A stretch of 64,000 nt of DNA from Planctomycetota bacterium (GTDB taxonomy: Bacteria; Planctomycetota; UBA8742; UBA2392). The stretch is taken from contig JAHBXZ010000001.1 of NCBI GenBank assembly GCA_019636215.1, positions 195,694 through 259,693 on the forward strand. Reading direction: 5' to 3'. Positions 1-8,712 of this stretch are shown piece by piece. The notes under the pieces are model-generated. The model was not told where the DNA came from, did no database searches, and saw nothing but the letters and a program-made list of their open reading frames with translations. Position 1 is the stretch's first letter, and the number at the start of each line of letters is the position of its first letter. The translations under genes and the position numbers were made by a program.

Positions 1-438
1 CAGGTTCACCACCAGTGTCACGAAATCGGCGGTGGTGTCTGTCCAGTTGTCCATGTTTTCCAGCAGGATCACCTGTTCACTCTGGGTGATGGCCTCTACG
101 GCCGGGATGATCTCGTAAAAGCGCACACTCTGCTTGGTGTCTTCGCCAAAGGGGCTCAGGATCAGCTTGTACTGCTTCAGGAAGGTCTGCAGCACACTGA
201 ACATCGCCGTGGGGGGCACGCGGAAGCCCTCACGCGGCGCCACGATGGTCACCGTGCCGGTGACCTTCTTGGGGTCATAGAGAAACTTGATCTTCTGGTA
301 CTCGGCCGTGGCCCGGATCATTTCCTCAAGAGGAATGTCGTTCAGGTTGCCCGAAAGCACCAGCGCGCCGTCTTGTTCCTGGGCGTGCAGCGTAGAGGCA
401 CCCATGGCCAACAGCACTACCAACAGCAGCTTGCGCAT
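1..438 (-). CDS. gspD: Type II secretion secretin GspD-like, N-terminal part (cut by window edge)
   Basis: First 146 codons of an outer-membrane secretin, read from an ATG at 438-436 to the window edge without a stop. Residues 1-20 are a signal peptide (MRKLLLVVLLAM... LHAQ). The mature start resembles the secretin N0 domain: LNDIPLEEMIRATAEYQ followed by a DPKKVTGTVTI beta segment, the pattern of the periplasmic domain that contacts GspC. GGAG lies 8 bases upstream of the ATG. A GspC-like PDZ protein is encoded about 1.4 kb away on the other strand, which supports a type II secretion role over a pilus or phage secretin. The C-terminal gate is outside the window, so the subfamily is unproven. 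Confidence 0.68.
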   Translation of the reverse strand, partial: MRKLLLVVLLAMGASTLHAQEQDGALVLSGNLNDIPLEEMIRATAEYQKIKFLYDPKKVTGTVTIVAPREGFRVPPTAMFSVLQTFLKQYKLILSPFGEDTKQSVRFYEIIPAVEAITQSEQVILLENMDNWTDTTADFVTLVVNL

Positions 439-589
439 GCCTTTGTCTCCGGCGTGCCGATCTTTCCGGCACGGATTGTTGCAGCGGTTGCTTCCCTGCG
501 TAAAACGAAGTGGGCGCCCCGTCGTTGGGAAATCCTTCCTGATGTACCGTTTAGCGACGGCGGCCCCGGCTGGCAAACCCGAGAATGCG

Positions 590-964
590 ATGATCGACCC
601 GCGCTTTATCACCACAGCCAACGAATTGCACGGTTACCGCGTTAGCCAGCACTGCGGCGTGGTGCGCGGCATCATCGTGCGCTCGCGCAGCGCGATCGGC
701 AACTTTGCCGCCGGCATCCAGACCTTCTTTGGCGGCAACATCAGCCTGTACACCGAACTGTGCGAACAGGCCCGCCAGGAAGCCTACGACCTGATGTGTA
801 TCCACGCCGCCGAGGCCGGCGCCAACGCGATTATCGGCATGAGGTACGAAAGCAACGACGTGGCCCCCAGTGTGACCGAAGTCTTGTGCTATGGCACCGC
901 CGTGATCGTGTCCCTGCCCCAAGCCAACCCGCCTGCCACAGAACAGCCCGGGCCGGCCGCCTGA
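590..964 (+). CDS. YbjQ/UPF0145 family protein
   Basis: 124-residue protein of the YbjQ (UPF0145, putative heavy-metal-binding) family. Recognisable segments are the early GYRV strand, the VVRGIIVRSR segment, and the ARQEAYDLM helix followed by GANAIIGMRYE, which is the family signature. Family members are small homo-oligomers of uncertain function. The open frame extends upstream to 287, but that part lies opposite gspD and has no family similarity, so the ATG at 590 is preferred although its ribosome-binding site is weak. The C-terminus adds about 15 Pro/Ala-rich residues beyond the usual length. Confidence 0.8.
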   Translation: MIDPRFITTANELHGYRVSQHCGVVRGIIVRSRSAIGNFAAGIQTFFGGNISLYTELCEQARQEAYDLMCIHAAEAGANAIIGMRYESNDVAPSVTEVLCYGTAVIVSLPQANPPATEQPGPAA

Positions 965-967
965 TCC

Positions 968-1489
968 TCACCACGCGGCCCAGTGTCCGAACCAGTGGCC
1001 GTAGGCCAGGCCCACGGCCGCGCCGATGGCGGCGCCGGCAATGGTGTCGCCGACCCAGTGGGCACCGTAATACACCCGGCTGAACATGCACAGCGGCACC
1101 AGCGGTGCCAGCAGCCAGGCCCGCCAGTCCTGCCAGGGCGCTGTCATGGCAAACAGCAGGGCGACCATCGCGGCCTGGGCGCTGTCGCCGCTTGGAAAGG
1201 CCGGGTTGTTCACCAGCGAACGCAGCTTCAGCGCACGGGGTGGGGTTGCCGCGCTGGGCCTTGCACGGCCGAAGTAGTGTTTCAGGGGCCCGGTGATGGC
1301 CAAGGTGGTAACACTGGCCATGGCAAGCACGGCGCCCAGGCGCCAGCCGGTGGCCAGCGAAAGGGCCAGGATGGTCGCCGGCATGCCATAGCTGCCGAAC
1401 ATAAGTCCAGGCAGGGCAAGGAAATAGTCCGCCGGGCCGAGTTTCAGGCCATGGATAGGTCGGCTGATGGCGTGATCGAGCTTGCGCAC
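968..1489 (-). CDS. PAP2-family membrane phosphatase
   Basis: 173-residue integral membrane phosphatase of the PAP2 (type 2 phosphatidic acid phosphatase/haloperoxidase) superfamily, likely acting on a lipid phosphate or pyrophosphate. The three catalytic motifs are in order: KHYFGRARP, FPSGD and SRVYYGAHWVGD. The second has Asp where most members have His (PSGH), a variant also found in other bacterial PAP2 proteins. About five hydrophobic helices are visible. The start is a GTG at 1489 with no clear ribosome-binding site, so the N-terminus is less certain. It is convergent with the YbjQ gene, with 3 bases between the stops. Confidence 0.8.
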   Translation of the reverse strand: MRKLDHAISRPIHGLKLGPADYFLALPGLMFGSYGMPATILALSLATGWRLGAVLAMASVTTLAITGPLKHYFGRARPSAATPPRALKLRSLVNNPAFPSGDSAQAAMVALLFAMTAPWQDWRAWLLAPLVPLCMFSRVYYGAHWVGDTIAGAAIGAAVGLAYGHWFGHWAAW

Positions 1490-1581
1490 CGGGGCAGGAT
1501 AAGATCATTGCGCAAAATCCCGGCAAAAAACCGGCAACGGAACCGCCCGCAGGGCGTTTCAAGTGCCGGAAAGGCAACTCG

Positions 1582-1719
1582 ATGCGCAACAAGAACCTGC
1601 TGGTCATTTTTGCCCTTGCCAGCCTGATGGCCATGGCGGGCGTAGGCATGTGGCTGATCATGGACGGCGGCACGGCACGGGCGGCCGACAAGCCTGTGGT
1701 TCCAGGCCGGGCGCGCTAG
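1582..1719 (+). CDS. Small single-pass membrane protein (45 aa)
   Basis: A 45-codon frame: ATG at 1582, TAG at 1717. Its ribosome-binding site is good (GGAAAGG at 1568-1574, 7 bases before the ATG). The product begins MRNKNLLVIFALASLMAMAG, so residues 5-28 form one hydrophobic helix followed by a short basic tail. It sits 75 bases before the GspC-like gene on the same strand and may be co-transcribed. I do not recognise a family. The ribosome-binding site and TM helix are the only support. Confidence 0.45.
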   Translation: MRNKNLLVIFALASLMAMAGVGMWLIMDGGTARAADKPVVPGRAR

Positions 1720-1794
1720 ACGGGTGGCCGGAAAGGCCGCGATCGGTTAGAAGGGGCAGCAGCTCAACGAAGCTCAACGAAGAAGGTGCAGTAG

Positions 1795-2922
1795 ATGAAG
1801 GGTCCGCAGCTTGCGATGCTGGTGTGGCTGGCAAACCTCGTGCTGTTCGGGGGCGGTGGGCTGCTGGGCTACAAGATCTACAGCGAGATTACCGCAGACC
1901 GCGCCAGTGACACGCGCGCGATCAGCGAAATGAAGTCCAAACAGAAGCGCGAGGACTGGCTGGCGAAATCCTCGGCCAAAGAAGCGCAGCAGCAGCAGGA
2001 CTTTGCCAGCGACAAGCTTTCCATGCGCGCGCGTCCCAAGCCGCCGGTGAAGCCGCCACCGCCAGTGGATCCGCCGCCGCCCAAGCCCGACCCGACCGAC
2101 GAAGAGTTGAAGGCTGAATTGCAGAAGTGGCTGAACGACAAGTTCACGCTGCAGCGCATTCTGTTTGGGCCGCCCACGCTGGCCAGCGCCACCGTGATTG
2201 CCAAGGACGCCGGCAACGCCAGCCTGCGCATTCACACCACCATGCACTTCGCCACGTTCTTCAAGGACACCAAGGACAAGTCACTGGAGAAGTTGAAGGC
2301 GCTGGACATGACCTGCATTGAGATCAAGGAAGACCGCCTGGTGTTCAAGGCGCCCTCGGTCAACAGCAACGCCAAGTTCCGCAACAAGTTCTTTGAGGTC
2401 GAGCTGACCTTCCCGGCCAACACCTTCAAGCCGATTACGCTTGGCGGCGAGGCCCGGGCCCTTACGCCCCCGCCTTCGGGCACCAAGATTGAGATCCCCA
2501 AGGAAATCCCGCCTGATCCGCGTGTCGAGATCGAGGACACCCGGCCCAAGGCCAGCGTCTACGACCAGGCCAACGACACCTGGACGCTGGGCACAGACGA
2601 CTACGTCAACATCAACGTCGACGAACTTGCCAAGTACGCCAAGGTCGTGCACGACGCCGAAGGCAAGCCGCTGGGCATCCAGATCAGTGAAGAGATACCC
2701 GAAGACAACGTGGTGCTGGGCCGCGGTGGCCGCCGTGGCGACATCATCAAGGCCATCAACGGCAAGCCCGTCACCAGCATGAGCGACGTGCGGCGTGTTG
2801 TGCGGCAGGATTACGACGCCGGCGTGGAAGAGTTCACCGTTGAGTACGAGCGCGACGGCCTGCCCGGCCGCAAGATTTTCAAGGCACCCAAAAAGAAGAA
2901 CACCGGCACCGACGGCAAGTAA
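1795..2922 (+). CDS. GspC-like inner-membrane protein with C-terminal PDZ domain
   Basis: 375-residue bitopic membrane protein. It has one N-terminal TM helix (about residues 5-25), a charged and coiled-coil-like segment, a Pro/Lys-rich linker (about 80-102), a central alpha/beta region and a C-terminal PDZ domain (about 285-360) with the carboxylate loop and helix GRRGDIIKAINGKPV. This order (TM, linker, homology region, PDZ) is that of GspC, which bridges the inner-membrane platform and the GspD secretin. The central part is longer than in classical GspC, so the call rests on architecture and on the nearby secretin gene. AAGAAGG upstream of the ATG serves as ribosome-binding site. A hairpin terminator follows at 2954. 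Confidence 0.55.
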   Translation: MKGPQLAMLVWLANLVLFGGGGLLGYKIYSEITADRASDTRAISEMKSKQKREDWLAKSSAKEAQQQQDFASDKLSMRARPKPPVKPPPPVDPPPPKPDPTDEELKAELQKWLNDKFTLQRILFGPPTLASATVIAKDAGNASLRIHTTMHFATFFKDTKDKSLEKLKALDMTCIEIKEDRLVFKAPSVNSNAKFRNKFFEVELTFPANTFKPITLGGEARALTPPPSGTKIEIPKEIPPDPRVEIEDTRPKASVYDQANDTWTLGTDDYVNINVDELAKYAKVVHDAEGKPLGIQISEEIPEDNVVLGRGGRRGDIIKAINGKPVTSMSDVRRVVRQDYDAGVEEFTVEYERDGLPGRKIFKAPKKKNTGTDGK

Positions 2923-2953
2923 TCGGCACCCGGCATGCCGCAAACATCCTGCA

Positions 2954-2978
2954 CAGGCCCGGCCCATGGCCGGGCCTG
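2954..2978 (+). terminator. Hairpin terminator candidate after the GspC-like gene
   Basis: Perfect 11-bp stem (2954-2964 with 2968-2978) and a CAT loop, 30 bases after the stop of the GspC-like gene. No U-tract follows, so intrinsic termination is not certain. Confidence 0.5.
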
Positions 2979-3111
2979 CCGCATTGTGTTCGCGCAAAGC
3001 CGGGGCAGCGGTTGCAGGATGGCGAAGCCGGGAACATTGCCAGCCAACGGCGGCCCGTGCTGTGGGGTACAATGAGGGTGTACCCCTGCAATCCCTGACA
3101 GGAATCTTCTC

Positions 3112-4944
3112 ATGAAGCCGATCTTCCGACTCGGTGCCGCAGCGTTGACGGCATCGGTCCTGTTGTCCGGCAGTGTGGTCTCGCAGGAGCAACCCGACGA
3201 AGACCAGGACCCGCCGATGTTGACGGTTGTTTACGACCTGCACGGCCTGTCACAGGCCGGCATGGAGTTCGCCCGCGCGCCGGGCATGTCCATGGACCTG
3301 CTGGCGCCCGACCGCGTGTTCGGGATGCCGATGGAGCGCGAGCGTCACCAGTGGTCGCTGCGTGCATCCGGCCGCGAAGCCTGCTGCTGGGAGAGCGCCG
3401 AGGATGCGATGGAATCCGTGGCCCAGTTCTGCAGCTTCGATGATTCGTGGGCGGTCCGCCGCGTAGACAACGCCAGTGGTCGCAGCGCGCTGGTGGCCAC
3501 CCAGGCCATGCATGATCGCGTGAAGTGGACTGTGGCGGCGCTGAGAAACATCGCCACGATCCGTGTGAACCTGCGGGTACACAGGCTGGATGGCACCACG
3601 GGTGTGGAAACGCCGGTGCTGGATGCCCGTCGCGCGACAGAACTTGCGCGCGGCGCGCGACTGGTGGGCGCGGCCACGTCGGGGTTGGGCGACCCGGTGA
3701 TGCTGCAGCAGACGGGCTCAACCACCTTTGTGGCCGATTATGACGCCAACGCCGCCACCGGCGCGGGCGGGCACAACCCGGTGACTGGCAACCTGACTAC
3801 CGGCGAGGAGTTCGTGGCAGGCGCGATCGTGCTTGCCGACGGGCGTGTCTGGGTTCAGGGCTGGCACGCGGCGCGCAAACTGGAATCCATGCGCAAGCTG
3901 CCCACCGTGGCCGGCGACGTAGAGCTTCCCACAGCCACGTACAGCTATACGCCGGTTTCCGCAGTGGTCGAAAACGGCGGCGCGACGATGATGGATGCCG
4001 GGCCCGCCGGGCGCTTCATGCTGACGGCGACTGCCAGCGGCACTGTGCCTGACACCCGCCTGGATTGCGGCCAGGGCCGTGAATTGCGGCTGATCAATGC
4101 CACGGGCACCCTTCGCGGCCACGCCCTGGGCTCGCGCTGGATGCTTTCGGCCAACACCCAGGAAGCAATCCACGACAGCATGTTCGGCCAGATCATCGTG
4201 GATGAAGAGTACGTCGACGGGCCCTACAACGACGCGGCGATTTTCATGGCGGAAAATCTGGATGGTTTCGCCGCGGTGGAGCCCTATCCGGTTGGCCCGT
4301 TGCTTGGCTTGAAGATGCATCCACTGGATGAAGAAGACTCTGAAGGGCTGGCCGAGCGCGCAGACTTTGAACGCCAGGTGAAGGCCATGTGCACCCAGCG
4401 CGATACCGTGGGGCTGCATGCGCGGCTTGTGCGTGTGCCGGCTGCAACGGCCCTGGCAGCCGGGCTGCTGAATGGCGCGCCGACAACGGCCGAAATCGCC
4501 GAACTGGTGGCGACCAAGGGCCGGGTGATGGTGTCCGACCGCATGCTTTCGGCGGGCTTGGAACAGAACATGGACATCCTGGACACGCGCATTGCGGCCA
4601 TGGTGCATGGCTATGAGTCCGTCACGGCCACAGAGATCATGCTGCACGACCCGATCGTGCGGTCGCTGATGCTGGGCAGCCAGTTCCGCTGGGTGGCACG
4701 TGAATCCGGCGACGGTGCAGTCGCGCTGGAGATGCGCGCCGGCGTGACGGTGGGCGCCGAAGAGTTCGAGTCGGTCGAAGTCAAGCTGGCCGGCAAGGGC
4801 TTTTCCGTGGAGCGCTCCCGCAGCAACGTGGTGCAGGCCCGCTTCGGTGGTGAACTGAAAGTCGGCCAGAGCCTGTCGCACATCGTGCCCGGTGGCGGTG
4901 ACAACGACGAACTGCTGGTGATGGTGGTGACCCGGCTGCGCTAG
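3112..4944 (+). CDS. Large secreted protein of unknown function
   Basis: 610-residue protein with a signal peptide (residues 1-24, ending SGSVVSQ) followed by an acidic stretch. No catalytic motif or known domain is recognised. Segments such as TQAMHDRVKWTVAALRN near residue 140 and the C-terminal LKVGQSLSHIVPGG, followed by LLVMVVTRL, are reminiscent of secretin-family N-domain and core-end patterns. With gspD and the GspC-like gene nearby, this allows a guess at a secretion accessory protein, but it remains weak. The gene stands alone between two strong hairpins. TACAAT at 3068-3073 could be a -10 element, but no well-spaced -35 is visible. Confidence 0.75.
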   Translation: MKPIFRLGAAALTASVLLSGSVVSQEQPDEDQDPPMLTVVYDLHGLSQAGMEFARAPGMSMDLLAPDRVFGMPMERERHQWSLRASGREACCWESAEDAMESVAQFCSFDDSWAVRRVDNASGRSALVATQAMHDRVKWTVAALRNIATIRVNLRVHRLDGTTGVETPVLDARRATELARGARLVGAATSGLGDPVMLQQTGSTTFVADYDANAATGAGGHNPVTGNLTTGEEFVAGAIVLADGRVWVQGWHAARKLESMRKLPTVAGDVELPTATYSYTPVSAVVENGGATMMDAGPAGRFMLTATASGTVPDTRLDCGQGRELRLINATGTLRGHALGSRWMLSANTQEAIHDSMFGQIIVDEEYVDGPYNDAAIFMAENLDGFAAVEPYPVGPLLGLKMHPLDEEDSEGLAERADFERQVKAMCTQRDTVGLHARLVRVPAATALAAGLLNGAPTTAEIAELVATKGRVMVSDRMLSAGLEQNMDILDTRIAAMVHGYESVTATEIMLHDPIVRSLMLGSQFRWVARESGDGAVALEMRAGVTVGAEEFESVEVKLAGKGFSVERSRSNVVQARFGGELKVGQSLSHIVPGGGDNDELLVMVVTRLR

Positions 4945-4961
4945 TCCTGCCCGCATGACCA

Positions 4962-4988
4962 ACAGGGGCCGCATGGTGCGGCCCCTGT
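4962..4988. terminator. Bidirectional hairpin terminator
   Basis: Perfect 11-bp stem (4962-4972 with 4978-4988), ATGGT loop, between the convergent secreted-protein and P-type ATPase genes. On the plus strand it is followed by CTGTTTC. Confidence 0.6.
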
Positions 4989-4993
4989 CTGTT

Positions 4994-7663
4994 TCAGATC
5001 GGCCGAACCCGCCGGAACAGCTTGTAAAGTTCCATCACCACAAACAGTGACAACGCCACGGCAAGCCACAGCCCGTACTCAGCCAGCGTCACGGGCTCGA
5101 CCTTCAGCACCGACCGCAGGCCCGGGGTGAACATCGCGCCGATGTGAACCAGTTGTGCCGTGGCCGTGCCCAGCAGCAGCAGCCGGTTGCGGAATGGGTT
5201 CAGGGTAAGCCCGCTGCGCAGTTCGCTGCGGCAGTTGCCGACCTGGATGTTCTGGAACATCACCATCAGCAGCAGCACCGAGTTGCGCGCGCGGAACTCC
5301 TCCCACCCGATGTGCAGCAGCCACCAGAACGCGCCGGACGTAACCAGCCCGATCCACACCGCCGAAACCAGCACACCCTCAATCATGCGCCGGTTGAAGA
5401 TCGGTTCCCTGGGCGGGCGGGGCTTGCGCGAAAGTTCATCGCCTTCGCCGGGTTCAAAGGCCAGTGCAACGTCCTGGATGCCGTTGGTGACCAGGTTCAG
5501 CCACAGCAGCTGGGTGGCGACAAACAGCATCGGCAGGCCCATGGCCAGGCTGGCTATGAACGCCAGGATCGTGCCCGCGCCGGTGCTGATCAGCAGAAAG
5601 ATCACCTTGCGCACGTTGGCGTAGGCGACCCGGCCTTCCTCAATGCCCGCCACAATGCTGCCGAACGCGTCGTCGGTGATGATCAGGTCGGCAGTTTCCC
5701 GGGCGACATCGGTGCCGCTTCTGCCCATCGCCACACCGACGTGCGCCTGGCGCAACGCCGGCGCGTCGTTGGCACCGTCGCCGGTGACAGCAACGAAGTG
5801 CCCCTGCTGCTGCAGCGCAATTACGATCTCCAGTTTCTGGCGCGGTTCCATGCGCGCAAACACGCGGGCATTCCGTACCAGCTCGCCCCGCGCGGTGTCG
5901 TCGGTGCAGGCCGCCAGTTGCGGGCCGGTAACGACCTCGGCCGCGTCGCGGGCCAGCCCCAGCTTGCGCGAGATGGCCAGCGCCGTGACAGGGTGATCGC
6001 CCGTGACCATGGAAACCGCAACGCCGGCTCTGGCACACAAGGCAATCGCGGCGGCGGCGTCCGGGCGCAGCGGGTCAATCGTTCCTACCAGGCCCAGAAA
6101 GCACAGCCCGCGCAGGTGGTCGGGCCCGAACGTCGGCCCGGGCGCGTCGCTGCGGCCATCGGCCACGGCCATGACCCGGTAGCCCTGGTCGGCCAGGTCT
6201 CGCGCCGCGGCTTCCACCTGTGCCGCATCCAGCGCGACATCCCCTGCGGGCGTGGCCATGGTCGCGCACATCGGCAGCAGCTTTTCCAGCGCGCCCTTCA
6301 CGCTGACCAGACCCGCCGGGCCGTGAAGCGTGGCCGCATACTGGCGCTCGCTTTCAAACGGGATAGCGCCCAGTTGCGGGTGGTGCGGCTCCAGCCCCGG
6401 CCGTGTCAGCCCCAGCTTGTGGGCCAGCACCAGCAGGCTGATGTCGACCGCGTCGCCGTGGGTGACCCAGCCGCCATCGCCCTGGGCCAGCGTGGCTTCA
6501 TTGCACAGCGTTACGGCGCGGGCCAGGCGCTCCGCGGCGGCGCGCGCGGTCAGTTCGTCGGTTTCGGGCGGCGACACCAGCTCGCCGGAAGGCGTTGTGC
6601 CCTCGCCGGTCAGGCGCAGCTCCGGCAGGCCGGGCAGGCGCAGGCGCTCGGCCGTAAGCTGGTTCATGGTCAGGGTGCCGGTCTTGTCCGACGCGATGTA
6701 GGTGCACGAGCCCAGGGCCTCCACGGCCGCCAGCTTGCGCACAATCACGCGCCGGCGGCTCATGCGCCGCACGGCAATCGCCAGCGCCACGGTCAGGGCC
6801 ACGGGCAGGCCCTCGGGGATCGCCGCGACGGCCAGCGCCACGGCCAGCACGAACACCTCCTGCGCGCCCTGGCCCTTGGCCAGCGCCACGGCAGCGACCA
6901 GCGCGCAGGCAATGCCGATCAGCACGGTCAGCTTGCGCGTGAAGACTTCCATGCGCACCAGCAGCGGCGGCTTGGCGCCCTCGCGGCCCAGCACGGCCTC
7001 GGCGATCGCGCCCAGTTGTGTGGCCAGCCCCGTGGCCACGCACAGCCCGCGCCCGCGCCCGCGCGATACCAGTGTGCCGGCAAACGCCATGTTCAGGCGG
7101 TCGCCCATGGAGGCATCGGCGGCAAATTCGGTGTCGGGCTGCTTGGTGACGGCCTTGGATTCGCCGGTCAGCAGTGATTCGTCAATGTGCAGCGCGTTGG
7201 CCGAAATCAGCCGCAGGTCGGCCGGCACGCGCACGCCGGTTTCCAGCAGCACGATGTCGCCGGGCACCAGCGTGGCCGCATCGATTTCATGTTCCTGCCC
7301 GTCGCGAAGTACCAGCGCGTGGGGCACCGTCAGGCTGGCCAATGCCGCGGCGCTGCGCTGGGCGTTGAACTCCTGGATGGTGCCGATCACGGCGTTCAGC
7401 AGCAGCACCGCGCCGATGAACATGCCGTCTTCCCAGTCGCCCAGCAGCACGGCAACCACGGCCGCCACCACCAGCACGTAAATCAGCGGGCTTTTGAACT
7501 GGTGCAGGAACACCAGCAGCAACCCGGCCTGCTTGCCGTGCGGCAGAGTGTTAGGCCCATGGCGGGCCAGGCGCGCCGCGGCCTCGGCGGTGGTCAGCCC
7601 GTCGGTGGAGGCCTGCATGGCCGCAAGGGCGGCGCTGACGCTGGATGCATGAGGCTGTTCCAT
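4994..7663 (-). CDS. Cation-transporting P-type ATPase (P2-like, Ca/Na/K type)
   Basis: 889-residue P-type ATPase. The N-terminal cation-ATPase domain (LTTAEAAARLARHGPN) is followed by the actuator motif LLTGES, the phosphorylation site SDKTGTLTMNQ, MVTGDHP, and the hinge GDGANDAPAL. M4 carries the PEGLP signature of SERCA/PMR1-type pumps. M6 reads LLWLNLVTNGIQD: the SERCA Asn796 equivalent is kept but the Asp800 equivalent is Asn, so ion choice is uncertain and canonical two-site Ca transport should not be assumed. About ten TM helices. The ATG at 7663 is chosen because it matches the family N-terminus; upstream codons add an atypical tail. Confidence 0.85.
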   Translation of the reverse strand: MEQPHASSVSAALAAMQASTDGLTTAEAAARLARHGPNTLPHGKQAGLLLVFLHQFKSPLIYVLVVAAVVAVLLGDWEDGMFIGAVLLLNAVIGTIQEFNAQRSAAALASLTVPHALVLRDGQEHEIDAATLVPGDIVLLETGVRVPADLRLISANALHIDESLLTGESKAVTKQPDTEFAADASMGDRLNMAFAGTLVSRGRGRGLCVATGLATQLGAIAEAVLGREGAKPPLLVRMEVFTRKLTVLIGIACALVAAVALAKGQGAQEVFVLAVALAVAAIPEGLPVALTVALAIAVRRMSRRRVIVRKLAAVEALGSCTYIASDKTGTLTMNQLTAERLRLPGLPELRLTGEGTTPSGELVSPPETDELTARAAAERLARAVTLCNEATLAQGDGGWVTHGDAVDISLLVLAHKLGLTRPGLEPHHPQLGAIPFESERQYAATLHGPAGLVSVKGALEKLLPMCATMATPAGDVALDAAQVEAAARDLADQGYRVMAVADGRSDAPGPTFGPDHLRGLCFLGLVGTIDPLRPDAAAAIALCARAGVAVSMVTGDHPVTALAISRKLGLARDAAEVVTGPQLAACTDDTARGELVRNARVFARMEPRQKLEIVIALQQQGHFVAVTGDGANDAPALRQAHVGVAMGRSGTDVARETADLIITDDAFGSIVAGIEEGRVAYANVRKVIFLLISTGAGTILAFIASLAMGLPMLFVATQLLWLNLVTNGIQDVALAFEPGEGDELSRKPRPPREPIFNRRMIEGVLVSAVWIGLVTSGAFWWLLHIGWEEFRARNSVLLLMVMFQNIQVGNCRSELRSGLTLNPFRNRLLLLGTATAQLVHIGAMFTPGLRSVLKVEPVTLAEYGLWLAVALSLFVVMELYKLFRRVRPI

Positions 7664-7720
7664 GGCGCAGGGTTTATACACGGCCCGGCGCGGTTGTCCC
7701 ACAAATGCGCGTCCGTTCGG

Positions 7721-8659
7721 TCACTTGCGTCGGCGGCGCAATGCCGGCAGGCAGACCGCCAGCAGCGGCGCGGCAAAGGGCCCGGGGCCTGCGGCGCAGC
7801 CACCGCCACCACCGCCGCCGGACTTCCCGCCGGGATTGCCCACAGTCGGCACGCCATCGCCCGTGGCGCCGGTGGCCAGCACGCCATCCTTCAGCCACAG
7901 CGCCCAGAATACGTCGCCCATGCTGCCGTCGCCCTGTACCTCGACGCGCAGCTGCACGGTGCCTGAGTAACTGGGGGTGGTGGTAAGGGACGACGTCGCC
8001 ATCGCGCCCGTGGGCCCGGCTGTCAACGTGTTCAGCAGCACGTTGCCGCCGGTGACGTCGGACACGCGAATCTCGTCCAGCCCCGTGCCGCTGCCCTCGA
8101 AATTGAAGGTCAGCGCCCGGGGGGTCGGGCCGAAGTCCAGCTGCACGGTGGTGGAGTAGCCTGCCTGCGTTGCGAACACGCCGCGAAAAGTCGCGTAATA
8201 GCCCATGGGCATGGTCAGGCCGTCGTACTCAATCGCGCGGGCGTATTGCTTGCCGCCGCCGGTGGCCGTGCCGATGTCGCTGCTTACGGTGCCCGCGCAG
8301 TCGGAGGGCCCGCCCGGCGTCAGCGGCTGCACAATCAGCAGCAGCGGGTGCGACCCCGCCCGGGACGGGGTAATGAACTGGAACACCACAGACCCCCAGC
8401 CCGACCGCGTGCCCATGGCCTCGGCCGGGCTGATCTGGTTGGCATGGGCGTGTACATCCACCAGCCGCGCGCGCAGGCCGTGGCTGCTGTTTGTGTTCAA
8501 CGAGACAGTCAATGTCGCGGCCGCGGGCGATGTCCCGTGATCGACATGCAGTTCAAACACCCAGCAGTACCCGGGGCTGGCATTGTGCGACGGGTAGGTG
8601 ACCACGCCCTGGGCAGCCAGGGGCAGGGCGAACAGGGCCAGCAGGATCAGCGCACGCAT
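7721..8659 (-). CDS. Secreted protein with MYXO-CTERM-like sorting tail
   Basis: 312-residue exported protein. The ATG at 8659 follows TGGAGG and begins a signal peptide (MRALILLALFALPLAAQG). The body is rich in beta-strand-forming Thr/Val/Gly segments with no recognised enzyme motif. The C-terminus has a Gly run, a single Cys, a hydrophobic helix (PFAAPLLAVCLPAL) and a terminal RRRRK. This is the tripartite layout of MYXO-CTERM/GlyGly-CTERM sorting signals, in which the conserved Cys is the likely processing and lipid-attachment point. A second protein (15736-17343) carries the same kind of tail. Substrate or partner is unknown. Confidence 0.72.
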   Translation of the reverse strand: MRALILLALFALPLAAQGVVTYPSHNASPGYCWVFELHVDHGTSPAAATLTVSLNTNSSHGLRARLVDVHAHANQISPAEAMGTRSGWGSVVFQFITPSRAGSHPLLLIVQPLTPGGPSDCAGTVSSDIGTATGGGKQYARAIEYDGLTMPMGYYATFRGVFATQAGYSTTVQLDFGPTPRALTFNFEGSGTGLDEIRVSDVTGGNVLLNTLTAGPTGAMATSSLTTTPSYSGTVQLRVEVQGDGSMGDVFWALWLKDGVLATGATGDGVPTVGNPGGKSGGGGGGGCAAGPGPFAAPLLAVCLPALRRRRK

Positions 8660-8712
8660 TGGGGCCTCCACAGTCAGGATACCCCGCCTATGCGCTGTTG
8701 CAAAATCGTTGA

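Noticed and set aside
287..589. N-terminal extension of the YbjQ reading frame
   Set aside because: It lies opposite the gspD coding region and has no YbjQ similarity; the family start is at 590.
3037..3073. Promoter TTGCCA...TACAAT before the large secreted protein
   Set aside because: The spacer is 25 bases, too long for a sigma70 promoter.
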